Part shown: in pieces, positions 58,601 to 64,000 of the stretch
Numbering within the stretch: position 1 is the stretch's first letter
Layout: each line of letters opens with the position of its first letter
NCBI GenBank assembly: GCA_026724425.1
Contig: JAIUCV010000232.1
Span: forward strand, 186,001-250,000
DNA: 64,000 nucleotides
Source: Erythrophleum ivorense
Lineage: Eukaryota; Streptophyta; Magnoliopsida; Fabales; Fabaceae
Direction of reading: 5' to 3'
The notes under the pieces: generated by a model
Databases searched by the model: none
The model's input: only the letters and a program-made list of their open reading frames with translations
Told to the model about the DNA's origin: nothing
Position numbers and translations under genes: made by a program

Positions 58601-60219
58601 CATAGTTACAAACTGCAGGATATGCAGGATAAGAGAGGAAGACTAAAATGAGTACACGTAAAGTAAGTAAGTTAATAGAGTAAGAAAAGAAAGCCCAAGC
58701 AAAAAGGGGCTGAAGTGGGAATCTAAGGATCCTATGAGGAGCGATGAATAATAATTTAAAACGCTCCCTAGTATTAGTATGACAGGATCCTAGAGAATGA
58801 AATGGCATAGAACCCACTTCGCACGAAGAGCACGATGTACCTCTGAGTTTAGCCTTAGTTATTATGAGCAATAGTAACCAGACTTAATGAGTATGTATTT
58901 TACTGTTAGATATAGTGATCTTAGGCTTTGACGTCTCCCAGAGATGGATCGTAGTAGATCCTACCATGTCATAACAGGTTGCAACGAACCCTAGTAGGGC
59001 TCTGAGAGGTCGTAGTAGACCCAGGGGTCATAGTAGATCCCACAGAGTTACAGAGAGCCCTAACCACAGCATGATAGATCTCTGGTAGAGATGATAGCCT
59101 AAGATAGTTTTACAGAGCAGTTACTCTCAGAGACTAGTACAGTTTCAGCTAATTTTTATCTCAAAGACTACAGACCTTTTGAGCCTAGTAGACCGTTGCC
59201 ACAGAGACATGAAGGCTTTACTCAGACAGTTAAACCACTGACTAGCTCCCTTTAGTGATGAGCATAGTGTATGGGATGAGAAAAGTAAGAAATTAGCTTT
59301 CCAAAGTTAGAGTCAGATGAAACACTACCTAGCAGGTAGTAGCTCTGATCGAGGGATAGAGAGATCCCCGCATGCTAACTTATGTACTCAGAAAGGGGTC
59401 AGGTGCAGTTTTTATATAAGGTGAGTGGTATAGTATATCTCCAGTGAGCAAAACTGTGAGACTAGCTAGCATCCCATCATAGCCCAATAGTAGTCAGTGG
59501 TAGTAGCTCTTCAGTGCTAGTATGAGATATATGCTAGGCCAATTAATATTGGAAGGAGGGACTATAAAATGCCACTATAAGTGAGCAAAGAAAGTAAGGA
59601 AAAGTCCCAGCCTACAAAAACAGATATAGTAATAAACAGAGAAACTAGAATCATTAAAAGCAGAAACTCCTCAAAGGAGCTGTAATCCTAGTAAGTAGTT
59701 GCGATATAAGGCCTGTGACAAAAAGAAAGGTGAATTATAATCATGGGATGAGCTAGTAAGAAAGAATGTAAAGATGAACAGTGGACAATATACCTCGAAA
59801 CAGTAGACAGATAAAAACCTCTGATGGCTCTAATGATCAGAAAAGATGATAAGATTTATGAAAAGCCATTTAGAGAGGATACGGGAGATATGATATAAAA
59901 TAAGTTACCTCCTGAGATGTGTAAATAAGGCCACTGAAAAAAACGTTAATCCGGCGAATGGGTTAATATTAACTTGATATGATTAGTAAGCTCTCTTAGG
60001 ATAGGCCTCTAGAGTCAGAAATTTCTTTCCTTTAGGAGAAATAACTAGCTAGTATTTTATAGCAATAAAACTCTTATTAAGAACTAGCAATGAAAAATCC
60101 CCTGGCTGCAAGAAAATTCGAAAGAATGAAATCGCTAAGAAAGCGTACAGAACCAGGAAAGAGGTGAAAAAAAGGAACAATTAGCCAGAATATAAAAGAG
60201 TAAGAGAAAGTGTACCCTT
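55624..60219 (+). other. Non-coding interior of the LARD-like element
   Basis: About 4.6 kb of less AT-rich, purine-biased sequence. No gag, protease, RT, RNase H or integrase motif was recognised on either strand, and plus-strand frames are full of TAG/TAA. The first 60 bp resemble the leader of A1 (TTTGGCTTGAGG-like). Local repeats include four TTAGTCGCGGCSAAT-like units at 56375, 56447, 56497 and 56518, and three CGTAGTAGAYCC units at 58952-59040. Minus-strand ORFs of 92-112 codons at 57.7-58.2 kb overlap each other in different frames and look like chance. Confidence 0.7.
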
Positions 60220-60239
60220 AAATTTCGAGGACGAAATTT
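60220..60239. promoter_or_regulatory. Perfect 8-bp inverted repeat before the polypurine tract
   Basis: Arms AAATTTCG and CGAAATTT with loop AGGA. A similar TTTCGAGGACGAAA string is commonly found just upstream of the polypurine tract in Tekay/Del elements. Confidence 0.8.
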
Positions 60240-60243
60240 ATTT

Positions 60244-60257
60244 AAGGGGAGGAGAAA
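60244..60257 (+). promoter_or_regulatory. Polypurine tract of the LARD-like element
   Basis: AAGGGGAGGAGAAA directly abuts the 3' LTR start TGTAACATCC. It would prime plus-strand DNA synthesis. Confidence 0.9.
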
Positions 60258-63200
60258 TGTAACATCCAGTCCCTTCGTAAACGTAAGAAACGCAATGTTC
60301 GGTTTCTCCGTAAATATCAGAAATGGGCTAGATACAAAAGAAAATCCCTGAAATAGAAGGAATTGGGGCCAAATAAAATTATGATAAAATTCTAAATAAT
60401 GGAAAATAAGGATTTGAGCCTTGAGTTGCGCAAAAATCAAGGTCAGAGTGATTCGATAAATTTGTCAAAAGGCCAGTGGCATTTTCGTAAATATGGGCAC
60501 TTTTTGAAAAACTCATAAGAGGGCTTTTTAAATAAAAGTTTTGAGTTCTCCAGGGTTTTCAGAGGCTCCAAAAACTATGGGAAGCCCCGGGACCAGTGAA
60601 GCCCCTCCGGTGTACTCTTTCCGATATCAGTTGACCCAAACTTTGATCTGTTCGTTCAGGAAGGTTTTATCTCCTATTTGAGTGATTTCAAAAGTATTTT
60701 ATTAAATTAGAAATCTATTTGTTATGATGGAAAAGACAGTTCTCAAAAAGGAGCTAAAACGAAGGAGAAACGAAAATGCTAAGAACGAAGGGCAAAATTA
60801 GCATTAAAGTGTTAAAGGAAGCTTCTTTATATGCCACGTTCTTTCTCTCCTCTCTAAGACCGACTTGCTTCTGCCCAATTTCAAAGGAAAACTCCAGCTT
60901 CTTAGGCACACAAGAGGAGGAGGATTTTGGAGGAAGAAATTCAAGAAAAAGGTAAGAAACCTTAAGAAATTCCATATCCTTCCTTCATAAACCTTGCTCC
61001 TCTCCTCTCAAGCTTTATTTCTATGATTTTAATGGAGAGTTTGGTGCTATTTTTGCGGCAGAACAGAGAGAAAAATTTCAAAAATTGAGGGAGTAAGCCA
61101 ACCAAGTGGAAGAACAAGCCAAAGGAAGCAAGAACACAAGATAAAGCTTTCATTCTTTGGTAGTTTCTCCCTCCCCCTTCCTCTTGCACGAATTTGACCG
61201 CCATGAGCCCAAGTCTTATGGGCTGATTTCTATCCAATTTATGGAGGGATTAGAGGTTTTAGATGGCAAGGATTAAGAAGGAACCAATAGAATCAAGAAA
61301 GGAGCATTAGGAGATAAGATAGAACCATTAGGGATCCAAATGCTCCCTTACAAATCTGATTTTATATGAATGTTCTTAGACTTAATTGAATATTTAAACA
61401 TGCTCCTAAGACCCCTAGAGAACTTCCCACATGCACCGCCCATCCAAGAAAGCAAAGGAATTGCAAGAAAAATTAATGAACTCTAAGTAGAAAAAGTGTA
61501 GTGCATTTGAAGGGATTGTAAAAACTGATTTGATTCATGCATTCCCTAGCATATATGAGTGTTTGATTGAGCTCCTAAGACCTCTAAGAAGCCTCCCAAG
61601 TGTGTCTCCCATCAAGGAAAAATCAAGAAGGCCATGAACTCTTCTTCCCCCCATAGTCTCGGCCTAGGCAAGTTCCTATAGCTAGGGAGAGTTTTAAATT
61701 TTTCTAAGGCTATCCTTGAGTCATATGTGATGAGTGAAGATGAGTAGAGGCCTTAGAAAAAATTTAGAACTCAAAGAACGTGAATTGGTGCCATAGGTTC
61801 CATATTAGGACCTAAAGAAGCAACATGATGCTAGGCTCTTTGTTTTAATGATGTGATGACTCCAAGAGGTTTAAAAGGAGTCAAGAATCATATTTGAGAA
61901 TAAAGAATGAGGCCTAGAAATCATTTGAGGGGTGTTGTTTCATTAGGTTCCAATATGGACCATAATGGAGGTTGTAGAGTAATCTAGGGTTTAAGCAAGT
62001 TGCATGGCCCTAGACATTGTTTCATGAACTTAATTGGCTCCCATAATTTGTGTCTAGGCCAAGAGACACTATTTCCACTAACTTGTGGGTGTGTGGCTAA
62101 CAGAGGAGACTTGAAAGCTAAGGAAAAAGTGTGTGCTTGTATACAAGGTAGCTCTCTCCACCTTCTTTCATGTATGGATGTGTGTTTAGCTTGTTTTAGA
62201 ATGTGTGTATGTGTATTTTCAAGCTAAGAAAAGTATGCTAGCATGCCTTTATATTCTATGATCCTTGATGCCATGTTATGTTTCAAATGAGCACATGATG
62301 TTTGTATGAGTTTGCTTGAGTGTGGAGAGGCCAAGAACTCTTCCCTTTGGTGAAGATGAGCCAAGAACCCTTGAGCTTGGTTGAGACAAAGTGAAGAGTC
62401 TCCCAAAAGCCAAGTGGGCTCCCAAGAGTATGGTTGAGTCCAAAGTGCTCAAAGAATGGGTGAGGCAAGTCCAAAATCCATGAGGAGAAGTGTGAGGCCA
62501 ATCCAAGCACTTGGTGCACTCTTGGATATCTTGTATGAATTGTTCATATGCCAAGTTTGCTTTTAAAATGTCCATAACTTCTATTTTTCTATACATGCAT
62601 TTGAAAAGCTTGCTTTGTACATATTATGTGTGATTGAATAGGAGATGAGCTATTGGGATTCTTTGAATCTCATCCCCTCCTCTCCAATACTCTAAAATGC
62701 TAGGTGAACCAAGTGAATATGCTAATGGGAGCTAACAACATTGAAGGAGAGAGATTGACATTCACATGTCTAGCTTTTACCCTTTTTGAACCATAATGAT
62801 CTATATGATTATTGTAAATGGCACATGACCCTTGAGACACATGTAAATATGATATTATGTGATGTATACATGTATGGATATGATGTATGAACTTTAGAAA
62901 TGAATTTGGGTATGTAATGCCAAGTTATGCAAATTGGAAGTTTGATGCAAATGTGTATAAGTGTGGATGAAAAGGCCAAAATGAGATGCATGAGGTTTGA
63001 GACCACTTGGGTAGCTCACACAAGTCTTAAATATACTTTTAAACTTGCGCAAAAGGTGCCAAGACCAAGGGAAATCCATTTGGCAATTTTGGTACCCAAT
63101 ATGTAGCTAAAATTGACCATAATGGAACCCTATACCATTTTTGGCCAAATGAGTTAGTATTGCCCTGAAACTTGCATGCAATTAGGTCTCATTAAGAGCT

Positions 63201-64000
63201 TTTTGAGAAGTTAAAGATCATAATTTTTGAAGACCTAGAGAATATTTGATGAATTTTCAAAGTTAGAATTTTTCATGGATTCTGGTATGGGTACTGTTTA
63301 TACTGGCAGTTTTGAATTCTCTGTCACCCGATGGCCAAATTGTGTCCAATGCTTATGAAATTTTACATGCATAAACTAGAGGTCATACCACCAAGATCAC
63401 CTCATTTGGAGGTCTGAGCAGTGAGTTATGCATCGTTGAAGTTAACTGTCAGTATCAGTAGTGCCCCATGAGTCTGGTTACTGTTCCATAGGGTCCAGCT
63501 GACTAAACATATCTGTTTCATTCTGGAATTATTTTTACTATCAAGCTAACATCTGTAGCTTTCCAGAATGACCAAATGTGTGTGATTTCAATTTTTATAG
63601 AATTAGTTATGAATTTCAGAAATTTGTATCAGTAAACTGAACAACAACCCAGGCGGCCAGCGACTCTGTAGCTTTTTGGATATCAAACGTCCTGTGTGAT
63701 GAATTTTATGACTTGGGCGTATTTTTAGTGTGAAGTAGACATCCTAATATTTTCATAATGATGAAGATTACATGATTTCAAATTTTCTAAATTTAGTTAT
63801 GATTTTCCAAAGTTGGATTAGAAAATGGAGCAAATTTGGCTGAAAATGTGCTTGTTTATTTTGAGCTCCATTTCGGTTTCCATGGGTTGTAGGCATGTTT
63901 TTGTGATACAAATGAGTTGTAATAATGAAATTAAATATGAGGAAGTATAGTATGAGCTTACACAGTCCACGTGACACTAAATTAAATTTTTTTTGACATA
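60258..64000 (+). repeat. 3' LTR of the LARD-like element, cut by the window end
   Basis: It starts TGTAACATCCAG. By alignment with the 5' LTR about 112 bp are missing at the right, giving a full length near 3.85 kb, longer than the other family A LTRs. It retains the first 730 bp that the 5' LTR has lost. Confidence 0.92.
62340..62505 (+). repeat. LTR-internal minisatellite (LARD 3' LTR)
   Basis: Same units as at 53815-53975, nearly identical. Confidence 0.7.

Larger units (their letters stand above)
52470..64000 (+). mobile_element. LARD-like non-autonomous element with family A LTRs
   Basis: It has a 5'-truncated family A LTR (52470-55606), a primer binding site (55612), a 4.6-kb interior without recognisable gag or pol, a polypurine tract (60244-60257) and a 3' LTR (60258 to beyond the window, about 112 bp missing). 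The two LTRs are nearly identical: about four differences in 260 bp compared at 53761-54020 and 62288-62547. The element is therefore much younger than A1 and the solo LTRs. Long LTRs and a large non-coding interior fit the definition of a large retrotransposon derivative, mobilised in trans by a Tekay-type partner. That last step is inference. Confidence 0.75.

Noticed and set aside
1..64000. tRNA, rRNA and snRNA genes
   Set aside because: No cloverleaf with A and B boxes and no rRNA core sequence was noticed. The TGGTATCA strings are primer binding sites, not tRNA genes.

Overview
This window looks like repeat-dense, AT-rich nuclear DNA of a flowering plant. I found no intact host gene, no rRNA or tRNA gene and no CRISPR array. 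Nearly everything recognisable is a transposable element or a relic of one: Ty3/gypsy elements of the Tat and Tekay/Del types, a Ty1/copia LTR, solo LTRs, a CACTA DNA transposon, a LINE-type RNase H fragment and a fragment of an endogenous plant pararetrovirus (Caulimoviridae). The plant origin follows from these lineages, from LTRs that start TGTAAC and are followed by a primer binding site for initiator-Met tRNA, and from strong C-to-T/G-to-A decay. The species cannot be told.

Layout, left to right. 1-9.6 kb: an old Tat-lineage element with gag, protease, RT, two RNase H domains and integrase, all broken, followed by a large antisense ORF relic at 5.9-8.9 kb. 9.6-13.1 kb: a solo LTR (family A) with perfect AATAG target duplications. 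13.75-19.6 kb: a pile of solo LTRs, namely B1, C1 with perfect GATAG duplications, and an inverted B-like LTR. 20.0-23.4 kb: an inverted family A solo LTR. 23.9-27.3 kb: a CACTA element carrying the tail of a plant-type transposase, inserted in what looks like a decayed coding segment. 27.3-37 kb: low-information DNA with diverged repeat units, a 350-bp tandem duplication, a few exon-like fragments and a LINE RNase H relic. 37.5-40.2 kb: the pararetrovirus relic on the minus strand (movement protein, then capsid/zinc knuckle).

40.2-50.0 kb: a Tekay-type element (A1) that cuts into the viral relic. Its 5' LTR holds a second family C solo LTR (TTGTG duplications). Its gag-pol runs as far as RNase H and is then cut by a B-type LTR, which itself holds a copia LTR. 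52.5-64 kb: a younger element with two closely similar family A LTRs, a primer binding site and a polypurine tract, but a 4.6-kb interior with no recognisable gag or pol. I read this as a non-autonomous, LARD-like derivative of the Tekay family.

The most unusual signals are the clustered 12-bp palindromes (TCGCTATAGCGA and variants, nine per copy) in both family C LTRs, a similar GCCATGGC-type cluster in the unrelated B1 LTR, the LARD-like element, and gag-pol decay in which almost every stop codon is explained by one C-to-T or G-to-A change.
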